DNA of 64,000 nucleotides from an uncultured Pseudomonadota bacterium (lineage in GTDB: Bacteria > Pseudomonadota > Gammaproteobacteria > Burkholderiales > Thiobacillaceae), in the NCBI GenBank assembly GCA_903835655.1, contig CAILNT010000103.1, forward strand, positions 1-64,000, read 5' to 3'. A program made the translations under genes and the position numbers. This document shows, one piece after another, positions 1-9,446 of the stretch; position 1 is the stretch's first letter; every line of letters starts with the position of its first letter. The notes beneath the pieces were generated by a model. It was not told the DNA's origin and did not search any database. It saw nothing but the letters and a program-made list of their open reading frames with translations.

Positions 1-279
1 ACTGCCATTGTTGGAGTTGGCCTGGATCACCGCGTCGTGATTACTCGTGCCGTAGATCAGGCTGCCCGTGCCGCCTATGGCCAAAGTCGTGTCGTAATAC
101 AAGTAATCGTTATAGGTGCCGCTACCACCAATGGTGATCGAGTGGCCAGTGTTGGCAAAGGTGAGCCCGTTCTTCAGGTGAAGATAGCCGTAGTTGCCGC
201 CGATACTCACGTTCGTGTCCAGAATCACTCCGTCCAGCGTCGCACTTGTGGCATTCACCATGAGGGGGGCGCCGGTGAC
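1..279. repeat. Intragenic direct repeat, copy A, within the FHA-like gene
   Basis: Near-identical to 712-990 (about ten mismatches by eye); offset 711 bp = 237 codons exactly. Confidence 0.9.
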
Positions 280-2712
280 GATGCCGCCAACGACGCTGCC
301 TGCCAGGGTCAGGCCGGTGAGGCCGGTAATTGCCAGGTTCCAGGTGTTGCCGGTATTGGTGGCGGTGCCGGTGAGGACGGCGGTGCCAACGGTCTGGTGT
401 ATGCTGCCGACGTTGGCGGTATTAAAGCTTCCGCCCAGATTGAGGATGCCGCCGCTCTGGGTGATCGTGCCCGCGTTGCTCCAGTTGTCTGCCGCGTTGT
501 AGCCAAGGCTAACCGTGCCGGCGGATAGATTGATGTGGCCGCCAGTGTCGTTGCCGAAGTTACCTGCGCTCCAGAAGCTGCGATTGGCCTGATCGGCTTG
601 TATAGTGCCCTGGTTGATGATGTGGTCGTAGCTGGCGCCGCCCAACCAGTTGGTCACACTATTGCTGGTCGATACACCCGATACCGTGATACCCGAACCG
701 ATGGTGAGCACACTGCCATTGTTGGAGTTGGCCTGGATCACCGCGTCATGATTACTCGTGCCGTAGATCAGGCTGCCCGTGCCGCCTATGACCAAAGTCG
801 TGTCGTAATACAAGTAATCGCCATAGGTGCCGCTACCACCAATGGTGATCGAGTGGCCAGTGTTGGCAAAGGTGAGCCCGTTCTTCAGGTGTAGAGCGCC
901 GTAGTTGCCGCCGATACTCGCGTTCGTGTCCAGAATCACACCGTCCAGCGTCGCACTTGTGGCATTCACCATGAGTGGGGCGCCGGTGACGGTGGTGTTG
1001 CCGATGCTGGCGCCTGAGCCCAGGGTGGTGGCGGCGGTGAGGCTCAGGGTCCCACCCGCCGTGTTGATGGAGCCCGAGAGGGTATTGGCCCCGGCGCCGT
1101 TCAGGGTCACGTTGAGGATGTTGCCGGTGCTGCCGGCGATGCTCGCACCGCTGTGCATGCCGAGGCTACTGCTGGCGGTCAGGGTCAGGGTGCGGGTCGC
1201 ACCCGACGTGTTGCCGATGGCCACGGCCCCGCCATCGGCACTGCCGTTGAGGGTGATGCTGATGCCGGAAATGGCCACGTCGGTGGTCAGCAGGGCGGCG
1301 TTGATTGCGCCGTCGTTGACCGTAAACCCGCCCACGCCACCCGTGTTGATGCCGCTGGCGATGGTGACGCCGGCGGGATCCAACAGCCACAGGCCGGCTT
1401 TGCCCAAGGCTGCGCCCGCGTCGATGCGGATGCCCTGGGCGTCCAGGCTCTGCTTGCCGGAGGTCTCGATGAAGCCGCCGTCGCCGCCCTGGCTGCCGCC
1501 GCGGGCGCTGATGCTGCCGTGGGCCTGGGTGGTGGCGTCGGCCCAGACGATGACCTTGCCGCCGTTGCCCGTGTCGGTGGCATCGGCCTTGAGGCCGGCT
1601 CCCGCGTCGAGCGTAGTGGTGCTGGCGTTGGCGATGTCCGGGTTGGCGCCATGGACATCGCCGCCAACCAGGATGGTACCGCCGCCGCTCTTGCCACTGA
1701 CGTCGATCACGGCCTGGTCGGTAACACTTACTTTCTCACCCAGGACGTCCACTTCGCCACCCTTGGTGCCCGTGGCCGTGACCTGCGACTGGCCTGACAC
1801 CGTGGCGCTCTGCGTGGCCTTGAGAAAGATGCGCCCACCCTCGGCTACCGCGCTGCTGGCGTTGAGCGTGCCACTGTTGCGGACCACGCCGGCGACCACG
1901 CCGATGTGGCCGCTCTCGGCCAGGATGCTGCCCAGATTGACGGCTTGACCCTCGGGCGCGGTGACCTGCACGCGCACCGAGGGGTTGAGGCTGTCGGCCA
2001 GTTCGACGCTGTGGCCGGCGGCCAGGATCACCTCGCCTTGCGGGCTGGTGATGACGCCGCTGTTCTCCACGTCGGGAGCGATGAGCAAAACCTGGCCGCC
2101 ACTGGGTGTGGCGATTCCGCCGGTGTTTTTCACCACGCCTTCGGCGCCCGAGCCGGTGAAGCGCAGTGTCCCCGCGAGAAAATCGGCATTGCTGATATTG
2201 AGACTGGAGGCGACCAGGCCGGCGACGTCAACCTTGGCACCCTGGCCGAACAGAACCCCGTTGGGATTGATGAGGAATACCCGACCGTTGGATTGCAACT
2301 GGCCGAGGATTTGCGACGGATCCTGGCCGGTGACGCGGTTGAGTACGCTGCTCGCGGCGCTGGGCTGGACGAAGCGGGTGAGTTCGCTCTGGCCGATGGA
2401 GAAACCAGCCCAGTTGATGATGGCGTTGGCGGAGTTGGTGACCGTAAGGTGGTTGCCGCTCTGGTTGAAGCTGGCGCCGCCGCTCACCACCGTGGGGTTG
2501 GTCGGGTTGGCGAGGGCCAGGGGCGCGCATAACGCCGCGGCGAGATACAGGACGACAGGCTTGAGGCCGCCCCACCCGATCGACACACCGCACCGATCAA
2601 CCGATGCGGTGGACTGCCCTCCCCCCTTTCCGCGCGCACTGGCGATCTCGGCGGCAGGCACAAGCATGCCCAGGCGCGGGCTGAAGACGAGTCGGAAGTG
2701 GCCCGCGTTCAT
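1..2712 (-). CDS. Filamentous hemagglutinin-like two-partner secretion exoprotein (TpsA), N-terminal part; gene continues past the left window edge
   Basis: Minus-strand reading from ATG at 2712 gives MNAGHFRLVFSPRLGMLVPAAEIASARGKGG (extended signal peptide region), then a hydrophobic segment ending ALA, then the TPS-domain motif NGRVFLINPNGVLFGQGAKVDVAGLVASSLNISN, then Gly/Asn/Ser/Thr-rich repeats. Open for ~904 codons to the window edge. The ORF track omits it, presumably because it has no stop inside the window. Confidence 0.9.
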   Translation of the reverse strand, partial: MNAGHFRLVFSPRLGMLVPAAEIASARGKGGGQSTASVDRCGVSIGWGGLKPVVLYLAAALCAPLALANPTNPTVVSGGASFNQSGNHLTVTNSANAIINWAGFSIGQSELTRFVQPSAASSVLNRVTGQDPSQILGQLQSNGRVFLINPNGVLFGQGAKVDVAGLVASSLNISNADFLAGTLRFTGSGAEGVVKNTGGIATPSGGQVLLIAPDVENSGVITSPQGEVILAAGHSVELADSLNPSVRVQVTAPEGQAVNLGSILAESGHIGVVAGVVRNSGTLNASSAVAEGGRIFLKATQSATVSGQSQVTATGTKGGEVDVLGEKVSVTDQAVIDVSGKSGGGTILVGGDVHGANPDIANASTTTLDAGAGLKADATDTGNGGKVIVWADATTQAHGSISARGGSQGGDGGFIETSGKQSLDAQGIRIDAGAALGKAGLWLLDPAGVTIASGINTGGVGGFTVNDGAINAALLTTDVAISGISITLNGSADGGAVAIGNTSGATRTLTLTASSSLGMHSGASIAGSTGNILNVTLNGAGANTLSGSINTAGGTLSLTAATTLGSGASIGNTTVTGAPLMVNATSATLDGVILDTNASIGGNYGALHLKNGLTFANTGHSITIGGSGTYGDYLYYDTTLVIGGTGSLIYGTSNHDAVIQANSNNGSVLTIGSGITVSGVSTSNSVTNWLGGASYDHIINQGTIQADQANRSFWSAGNFGNDTGGHINLSAGTVSLGYNAADNWSNAGTITQSGGILNLGGSFNTANVGSIHQTVGTAVLTGTATNTGNTWNLAITGLTGLTLAGSVVGGIVTGAPLMVNATSATLDGVILDTNVSIGGNYGYLHLKNGLTFANTGHSITIGGSGTYNDYLYYDTTLAIGGTGSLIYGTSNHDAVIQANSNNGS
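712..990. repeat. Intragenic direct repeat, copy B, within the FHA-like gene
   Basis: Starts actgccattgttggagttggcctggatcaccgcgtc, as at position 1; encodes the same ...TLDGVILDTN.SIGGNYG.LHLKNGLTFANTGHSITIGGSGTY.DYLYYDTTL... segment. Confidence 0.9.
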
Positions 2713-2764
2713 CGTACTGTGTCCTGTCGGCGATGGGGGAGGAGGACCTTCATGGCGTCAGGCT

Positions 2765-4336
2765 TTAGAACAGATAGGAGAGGCTGCCGTGCCAGCGTAC
2801 CGAACCGCGCGGAGTGTCGCTATCACCACCGAGGACGTAGCCATAATCGAGTCGTGCGCTGAAATCCTTGCCCAGGCCGAAGCGCGCGCCGAGTCCGGTG
2901 CTGGCGATGAGGTAGCGGCTCGCTTCCCCGGGCTGCGGCTGCAAACGATCGGCGCGACCGCCCTCGACAAAGCCCAGCAAGCGCAGGCTGGCCTGGGTGA
3001 GTCCGGTCTTGGCCCCCTGGTCGGGCGTGAACATTTCCAGTCCCAGACGCCAGCCATAGTCACCGGTGAGGAGCCGTTCGCCAAAACCGCGCACGGAATC
3101 GTGTCCACCCAGGCCGAATTGTTCGCCCGGCACCAAGGGTGCGTCTGTGTACTGGCCCTCGAACCCGGCATGCACCTGCCAGTCAGCGGGGAGGGTGCGC
3201 ATGAGGTTTGCGCTCAAACGCAGGAGGCTGTAATCGGCCGTGGAGCCGACCCTCGTGGCGGCGAAGTCGGCGCTGTTCCCGTGGCTGCCGCCCGGCAGGT
3301 TGGCGATGGCGGCGAGTGAATACCCGGCCTGGGTGGCTCGATCGGACCACTGGCCCTTGTAGGTCAAATTGACGGGATGCACGGTGTAGAGACTCTCCGT
3401 CGCCCCGGCGTTGTTGTAGGCGCGATAGTCCAGGCCGAGGGCGAACTTCTGTTCCAGGGCGCCATGCTTGACCAGATTGAAGGTATACGCCGCACCGAGG
3501 ATGTCGCCACGACCGGTGACGTTGAAGGCGCCCTGGATGTTGCCGGTGTTGACATTGGAGTGGCCAGCGCTGAGGTCGATGGCGTCACTGCGGGCATACA
3601 GCGGAACGTGATAACCAATACCGAAAATACCGACCTTGGACAATTTTTCCGGCGAGGTGATGTACTGCAAGGTAAGCACCCGATCGCGGTTGAACAGGTT
3701 GGCGTTCTGGTAGCCCAGAGACAGGCGGGTCGCGCCGGTTTCCTTGCTGCCGGTATCGTCCAGGCTGACGAAGGTCTTCCATGTCTTCTCGTCCTCGACC
3801 CGCAAGACGGCATGGATTTCGTCACCTTCCAGGGCCGGCTTGAACAGCAGATAAGTGCGTTTGCTGGGGTTCTCATCGGCCAGGCGCAGGCTCTCGGCAA
3901 TCAGTGTGGTATTCGGTATCCGCCCCTCGCGCAGACCCGGCACACTGGCGCGGAGGTTGGCGAGATCGTGGTGTTTGGCGCCCAGCGACTCGACTTGTGT
4001 GACGCTGTGCTCCCCCACCTGCATGCGTATCGTGCCGGTGCTGATTTCCTGCTCGGGGACCGCGACTTCCACGGTGGCATAACCCAGCCCGGTATAGCGC
4101 TCCTGCAACGCGCTGCGCGCGGCCTCGATATCCGCGAAGCGTCGGCCCATGCCGAGATGGCCCGCGAGCGTCGTGTCGATGAGTCCTGCGTCCAGAAGGG
4201 TATTGCCGACGACTTCAAAATGCTTGATATCGAACCTGGGCTCCTCAGGAATGTCAGCGGCCAAAGCCGGCCAGCAGAACGCGGCCAGGACAAGGGTGGG
4301 GAATCGCAGTCGCATGGGCTTATGGTGAGGCAGCAT
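2765..4336 (-). CDS. ShlB/FhaC/HecB-family two-partner secretion outer-membrane transporter (TpsB)
   Basis: 523 aa; signal peptide, POTRA-like N-terminus (FDIKHFEVVGNTLLDAGLIDTTLAGHLGMGRRFADIEAARSALQERY), beta-barrel ending in SLSYLF; directly upstream of the TpsA-like gene on the same strand. Confidence 0.92.
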   Translation of the reverse strand: MLPHHKPMRLRFPTLVLAAFCWPALAADIPEEPRFDIKHFEVVGNTLLDAGLIDTTLAGHLGMGRRFADIEAARSALQERYTGLGYATVEVAVPEQEISTGTIRMQVGEHSVTQVESLGAKHHDLANLRASVPGLREGRIPNTTLIAESLRLADENPSKRTYLLFKPALEGDEIHAVLRVEDEKTWKTFVSLDDTGSKETGATRLSLGYQNANLFNRDRVLTLQYITSPEKLSKVGIFGIGYHVPLYARSDAIDLSAGHSNVNTGNIQGAFNVTGRGDILGAAYTFNLVKHGALEQKFALGLDYRAYNNAGATESLYTVHPVNLTYKGQWSDRATQAGYSLAAIANLPGGSHGNSADFAATRVGSTADYSLLRLSANLMRTLPADWQVHAGFEGQYTDAPLVPGEQFGLGGHDSVRGFGERLLTGDYGWRLGLEMFTPDQGAKTGLTQASLRLLGFVEGGRADRLQPQPGEASRYLIASTGLGARFGLGKDFSARLDYGYVLGGDSDTPRGSVRWHGSLSYLF

Positions 4337-4769
4337 TCATGTCTCGGGCCAAGGCCGGCCGGTGGGGCGATCCGCCTCGCCCATGAGGAATACGACCCAA
4401 CCAGGGTATTGTTCAAGATGCCCGCACACCTGGTTCATTGCCGTGACCCCTCGAATGACTCGTGGACACATCACCCGTATCGTTGGCGCAACGGGGCCGA
4501 GCGCCGACCACGCCGGTAACCGCACCCCGCCTTCCACGCCCCATGCGTCATACTCCAGCTCGCCCGGGACTTATAAGTGAATACCCGCGACTCAAGCAAT
4601 GTTATTTCTCCCCGCCATGGCGACACGGCCAAAAACTGTCGCAAACACGGCTGTGCCATCGCCGGCCCTGGTGCGTCCCAGTAGTGGGGGCAAACTGGAG
4701 CCGCGTATCCACCGCGTGGCGCTATTCGTACGACGGGCGTACGACGGAATCTCCGGATGTGTGGACCAC

Positions 4770-5183
4770 TCAGTTCGAGGCAAATTTTTCCGCCAGCTTC
4801 TGAAGTTTTTCCTTGCGCTGCTGCTCTTCCTGCTCCAGTTTGCGGCGCTCCGTGGCTTTCTTGAAGCGATCGCGCAGGGTATCGGCCGCCTGGGTTTGCT
4901 GTTCGGCGGTCACGGCACCGGCCACATTGCCGTAGAGATCGTAGCGCGGAGCGCCTACCTTGATCGCCTTGAGGTAGCGCGTAGACCCGGTATGGCGATG
5001 CAGGGCGGTTCTTACCTGTCCCTTGTCGAGATCGGGAATTCGCTCCATCAGGGCCTTGTGGATGCCGATGGCAAGTGGAAGATGGTCGCGGAAGGGTGGG
5101 AATTCGGCGTGCAAACGGTCGAGCAACGCGTTGTTGCGGCTACCGGACTTTGGATCTAGATCGGGCATGGAGGCGAGGTTCAA
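4770..5183 (-). CDS. ProQ/FinO-family RNA-binding protein
   Basis: NALLDRLHAEFPPFRDHLPLAIGIHKALMERIPDLDKGQVRTALHRHTGSTRYLKAIKVGAPRYDLYGNVAG is the ProQ/FINO fold signature; basic C-terminal tail. Confidence 0.9.
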   Translation of the reverse strand: MNLASMPDLDPKSGSRNNALLDRLHAEFPPFRDHLPLAIGIHKALMERIPDLDKGQVRTALHRHTGSTRYLKAIKVGAPRYDLYGNVAGAVTAEQQTQAADTLRDRFKKATERRKLEQEEQQRKEKLQKLAEKFASN

Positions 5184-5393
5184 TAGGGAGAGGGTAAGCG
5201 GCTAGCGCGGCGCGCCATGAGGATAGAATCGCCGCGGAAACGACTCGGCAGGATTATGGCCGTGTTCTGCCTTGGGCGAAACAATCGCGTGGCGCCTCGC
5301 GCAGTCGGCTACCCATGGTTTCCAACGGCTCGATCGTGCAGCATGAGCCAACTTGCGCCACACTTGCGCTGTAGCCACCCACGAACACGCGCC

Positions 5394-6632
5394 ATGACCA
5401 TCACATCCCAGCTCTCGCCCGGCATCCTCCTGCGCAGCCTCGCCCTGGCCTGCCTGATCGCCACGCCGCACATCGCCCGGGGTGCCCCCAGCGGCGAAGT
5501 CGCCGGATGCGCCGAACCGGGCCAGTGGCTGATCCCACCAGCCACCCAGGCTGAACCCGCTCTTCCCATCAAGACGACCGAGGATGTGCTGGACCGACTG
5601 ACCGGCAAGCACGTGGTCTTGCTGGGTGAAAACCACGATTGCGCGGAGGATCATCGCTGGCAGCTCGAAATGCTCACGGCGCTGCGCCTGCGCCATCCAG
5701 ACATGGCCATAGGCTTCGAGATGTTCCCGCGCCGACTCCAGCCGGTGCTGGACCTTTGGGTGATGGGACAAATCCCGGAAGCCGAGTTTCTCAAGCAAGC
5801 CGAGTGGGACAGCGTTTGGGGCTTCGATGCCGAGTACTATCTGCCGCTGTTCCGCTTCGCCCGGCAGTACGCTCTGCCCATGTTGGCCCTCAACGTGGAA
5901 CGCGGCCTGGTGAAGCAGGTACGTACTTCGGGGTGGGAAGGCACGGCGGATGCACTACGGGAAGGCGTAGGCCGCCCCGTCGAGCCGTCGCCGCTTTATC
6001 GCACGGAATTGAAGGCCACCTTCGATCAGCACCCCACATTGAAATACGGTGACGAAGCCAGCCAGTTCGCCCACTTCGTCGAGGCCCAGACGTTATGGGA
6101 CCGGGCCATGGCCGAGGGCATCGCCCAGTTCCGTCGCGCCCGCCCCGCCACCCTGGTGGTGGGCATCCTGGGCGCGGGCCATGTGCGCCATGGCTATGGT
6201 GTACCCCACCAGCTCCAGGCGCTGAACGCCGACCAGATCGCCAAACTGATCACCCTACCCAGCGACCACTCCTGCTCGGAACTCACTCCCGGCCTGGCCG
6301 ACGCGGTCTATGTAATCCCGCCGCAAGCTGAGGCCGAATCGGCCCCGCCACACCTGGGTATCAGCCTCAAGGACACCCCCCTGGGCGTGATGATCGAAAT
6401 GGTGATGCCCGGCAGCCTGGCGCAGCGCAGCGGCCTGATGAACGGGGATGTCATCGTCCAGGCGGCCGGGACCAGGGTGAGCCACATCGAAGAAGTGCGC
6501 GCCCAGGTACAGCGCCAACCTGCCGGCACCTGGCTGCCGTTACAGATATTGCGCGGAGGAGCCAGCCTGGAGATCGTGGTGCGCTTTCCCGCCAATCCCG
6601 AACCGCTCCGTCACGCGCCGGGGAAACACTGA
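5394..6632 (+). CDS. ChaN-family (haem/iron-uptake associated) protein with C-terminal PDZ domain
   Basis: Signal peptide; KHVVLLGENHDCAEDHRWQLEML...GFEMFPRRLQPVLD (ChaN); C-terminal LGVMIEMVMPGSLAQRSGLMNGDVIVQAAGTRVSHIEEVRAQVQ (PDZ). Start placed at internal ATG 5394. Confidence 0.85.
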   Translation: MTITSQLSPGILLRSLALACLIATPHIARGAPSGEVAGCAEPGQWLIPPATQAEPALPIKTTEDVLDRLTGKHVVLLGENHDCAEDHRWQLEMLTALRLRHPDMAIGFEMFPRRLQPVLDLWVMGQIPEAEFLKQAEWDSVWGFDAEYYLPLFRFARQYALPMLALNVERGLVKQVRTSGWEGTADALREGVGRPVEPSPLYRTELKATFDQHPTLKYGDEASQFAHFVEAQTLWDRAMAEGIAQFRRARPATLVVGILGAGHVRHGYGVPHQLQALNADQIAKLITLPSDHSCSELTPGLADAVYVIPPQAEAESAPPHLGISLKDTPLGVMIEMVMPGSLAQRSGLMNGDVIVQAAGTRVSHIEEVRAQVQRQPAGTWLPLQILRGGASLEIVVRFPANPEPLRHAPGKH

Positions 6633-6636
6633 CGCG

Positions 6637-7869
6637 TTATTTCTTCGCCTTCCACTCGGCCTTGCAGGTTTTTTGCAGGTAGGTGGTGGCGCGTTCCATG
6701 TGGCGGTCGCTATCGTCGGGGTCGCCCAGGGCCTGGTCCGCTTCGGGCATGAGGTCGTCCCGCCACACCTTCTTGAACTCCTGCCGGTGCTCGATCGGGG
6801 CGTAAGTCTCGATATAGGCGAGCACGGCTTGAGAATCGAAACCCTTGGTCCTGAACACAGCGATGATTTCCCGTGCCTCGCGCTTCAACAGGCGGGCTTT
6901 GGGTGGGAATCCCGTGGCGACCAGGAGCAGGACGGTGGCGATCACATGATCGTCGTCGACTTGCCCGGAGGTGGCCCGATACCACACGCCCGCGACCCGT
7001 TTCTCGTAGGCCCGGCTATCCTCCCCCAGATCATCCCGGATGAAGAAGATGCCCGATCCGCCTCCATGCAGGAGGGAGTCGGCGCTGCACCCGCGTATCC
7101 TGGGCAGGGTCTGCTCCACGAACCGCGCATACGACGCCCTCGCCAGTTCGCCGAACGGCTCAGGCACAGCCGCCAGGAACTTGCGCACCCGAGGCGCGCC
7201 CGCCTCGGCGTATTGCAAGGCTACGACGAGCTTCACGAAGTCGAGGAGGCTGGGCATGCGTAGCGGTGCGCCCTTCACGTACAGCACCAGCATGGCGCTG
7301 CTGACGACCGAAGCGGCGTCGGCCTGCGTGGCTGGTTCGTCGAGTTCCCCCTGACCAAAGGCCGCAAGCAGCCATATTGCGTACTCGACTTCGACCTGTC
7401 TGGCCCGCCCCTCCCGGAGCTTCGCGGTATAGGCATGGAAATCGAGGGGCTCGGCATAGGTCCAGACGTTGAGTTCCGGCTTTTGCGTTTCCGGGCTCTT
7501 TCGGCGTCCTCGCTCGAGCAGCGTATCGCCGGGAAGGTCGATCAATGCCCGCAGCATGTCCGAGCCCCCCTTGGAGTGGGATAGCAGACTCTTCTCCCGC
7601 AGGGAGACGGCCGCAGCATGCAGGTCTCCCCCCGACACCGCCTCGAGGTAGAGGCTCAGCAGCGTCACCAGTCGATCCCTGGCCGTCTCCAACTCCTGGC
7701 GCAGGTAAGCCGTACCAAAAAAATTGGCGATCTGCACGATGCCCTTAGCGCCGTCGGCCAGGATTATTTCGAAGCGTTCCGACGTGAGGATGCCCTGCGC
7801 GAGCCCGTATTGCAGCGCCTTCTCGAAGTATGGCCGGCGGTCGAGGGTGGAGAGTTGGGTGGCCAGCAT
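6637..7869 (-). CDS. Hypothetical protein, fourth gene of the J-domain operon
   Basis: Start at MLATQLSTLDRRPYFEKALQYGLAQGIL (ATG 7869) overlaps the upstream stop as TGATG. No family recognised. Confidence 0.75.
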   Translation of the reverse strand: MLATQLSTLDRRPYFEKALQYGLAQGILTSERFEIILADGAKGIVQIANFFGTAYLRQELETARDRLVTLLSLYLEAVSGGDLHAAAVSLREKSLLSHSKGGSDMLRALIDLPGDTLLERGRRKSPETQKPELNVWTYAEPLDFHAYTAKLREGRARQVEVEYAIWLLAAFGQGELDEPATQADAASVVSSAMLVLYVKGAPLRMPSLLDFVKLVVALQYAEAGAPRVRKFLAAVPEPFGELARASYARFVEQTLPRIRGCSADSLLHGGGSGIFFIRDDLGEDSRAYEKRVAGVWYRATSGQVDDDHVIATVLLLVATGFPPKARLLKREAREIIAVFRTKGFDSQAVLAYIETYAPIEHRQEFKKVWRDDLMPEADQALGDPDDSDRHMERATTYLQKTCKAEWKAKK

Positions 7870-8627
7870 CAGATGGCGAGTTCTTCGTCGTCCTGATCCC
7901 CCTCGACCTCCTTGGCGGGAACCGCCGGGCTGGGTTTGGAAGCGGGGACGTCCGCAAGGGTGGTGATTTTCAGGATACGATCGCGTATCACGAAATATAC
8001 GTGCTCGAACCCCTCCTGCATCTCGTAGCGCAAGATCCACGCCGTCTCCATCCAGTCGCCATCGGCCGCATCGGCTCGCTTCATGACCGGGCCCGCTTCC
8101 TGCCCGGTCTGGAAGATGAGGTGCTCCTTCAGGCCGATTTCGTTGACCAGCCAGGGAATGTAATGGGACTCATCGGGCAGATCGGGATATTTTTCGGGGA
8201 CGAACACCCCTTCGAGCGTGAAGCAGAGAAAGCCTTCCAAATAATCCGTGAAGTAGTCGGCCAGGGTCTCGCAGCCTTGATGGGTTTCCACCAGTTTGGC
8301 CAGGTAGGCGCTGGCTTCGTCGTGGTCTTTGTGGACGACCGAATTGATCATTCCGTGCAGGCGACTGAAGTTGGGCTCGGCATATTTTCTTTCGAGCACC
8401 ACGGAACGGGCGAACTGTTCCGGCGTCACCAACAGATTGATCACGGACTCCCGGGACGTGTCGTACTCCCGCAGGATCGCGACCAGATCCTTGGCCGGCA
8501 AATCGTCCATGACCGCGACCAGCGCGTGGTCGCCCTCCTCCTCGGCGATCTCGACCAACGCCCTTTCCGCGCCGGCGATGTCGCCAGCCAGGATGAGGTG
8601 AGTGGTCTTGGATAGGACTGGATGCAT
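7869..8627 (-). CDS. Hypothetical protein, third gene of the J-domain operon
   Basis: 252 aa MHPVLSKTTHLILAGDIAGAERALVEIAEEEGDHALVAVMDDLPAKDLVAIL...; starts 10 bp after the upstream stop, coupled to the next gene. Confidence 0.8.
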   Translation of the reverse strand: MHPVLSKTTHLILAGDIAGAERALVEIAEEEGDHALVAVMDDLPAKDLVAILREYDTSRESVINLLVTPEQFARSVVLERKYAEPNFSRLHGMINSVVHKDHDEASAYLAKLVETHQGCETLADYFTDYLEGFLCFTLEGVFVPEKYPDLPDESHYIPWLVNEIGLKEHLIFQTGQEAGPVMKRADAADGDWMETAWILRYEMQEGFEHVYFVIRDRILKITTLADVPASKPSPAVPAKEVEGDQDDEELAI

Positions 8628-8637
8628 GTCGTTCCCT

Positions 8638-9171
8638 TCATTGCTTGGTTGAGTCGAAACCTTGCTGGATCAGCCAATCGTCGCCGCGTTCACCCAGATC
8701 GTCGTCGGGCGAGCCTTCCTCGTCCATTTCGTCCACGGGTTCCCGGGCCACTTCCTCGCTGCGGGGCAGGACATCGCCCACATCGTTGGCCCTCAGGTAT
8801 TCCAGGCACGCGGCGATAGCCAGAAAGGTACCGCCATGGGGGTCGACCAGTGCCATGCGCACCATCTCCGTGGCCCAGGACGCGACGCCGACGCTATTTT
8901 CAAGTCTTGCCCAGGACAACTCCGCCTTGCCGGGATCGAGGCGGAGGGCCGCGAGCACGGCCTCGTTGCTGCGAAATTCGAAGGCCTTGTAGAACAGCAC
9001 GGCGACGATCAGTGGATCGATTTCCATCATCTGAACGTAGGCCGCGAACTCGTGGCGTAGACCGGCCAGGCGCTCCTGCATGACGTTCCTGCCTTCGCTA
9101 TCCGTCATGTTGTCGGCAATCTCGGTGCAATACGAGGCGTAAAGCTCGGCGAAATACGGGGAGGTGTTCAT
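8638..9171 (-). CDS. Hypothetical acidic-tailed protein, second gene of the J-domain operon
   Basis: MNTSPYFAELYASYCTEIADNMTDSEGRNVMQERLAGL...; ATG at 9171 overlaps the J-protein stop as ATGA. Confidence 0.8.
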   Translation of the reverse strand: MNTSPYFAELYASYCTEIADNMTDSEGRNVMQERLAGLRHEFAAYVQMMEIDPLIVAVLFYKAFEFRSNEAVLAALRLDPGKAELSWARLENSVGVASWATEMVRMALVDPHGGTFLAIAACLEYLRANDVGDVLPRSEEVAREPVDEMDEEGSPDDDLGERGDDWLIQQGFDSTKQ

Positions 9172-9446
9172 TTTACGATTCCAGAACAATAGGTGTGCCA
9201 GATCTCCGTCGCGACGAGGATGGGATCGTCGATCAGACTACGCTGGCGAAAGTCGTCGTAGGCTTTTCTTTTTGCGCCATCCGAGAGGACTTCGTAGGCC
9301 AGCTGAACCTCCCTGAACCTGGCGGCGGCGTCCGCCGCGGGGTTCTTGTCGGGGTGTAGAAGGTTGGCCTGTTTCCGGTAGGCTGCCTTGACCAGGTCGG
9401 CCGATGCACCTGGAGAAATGCCGAGAACGGCGTAGTGGTCGCGCAT
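9168..9446 (-). CDS. Small J-domain (DnaJ-like) protein
   Basis: MRDHYAVLGISPGASADLVKAAYRKQANLLHPDKNPAADAAARFREVQLAYEVLSDGAKRKAYDDF; HPD motif present; only 92 aa, with no G/F-rich, zinc-finger or C-terminal DnaJ domains. Confidence 0.93.
   Translation of the reverse strand: MRDHYAVLGISPGASADLVKAAYRKQANLLHPDKNPAADAAARFREVQLAYEVLSDGAKRKAYDDFRQRSLIDDPILVATEIWHTYCSGIVK

Noticed and set aside
905-3319. Plus-strand ORFs 905-1948 and 1961-3319
   Set aside because: Opposite the FHA-like exoprotein and its transporter; Pro/Leu-rich with no domains.
4337-4803. Small ORFs on both strands between the TpsB gene and the ProQ-like gene
   Set aside because: Overlap each other, no motifs and no convincing ribosome binding sites.
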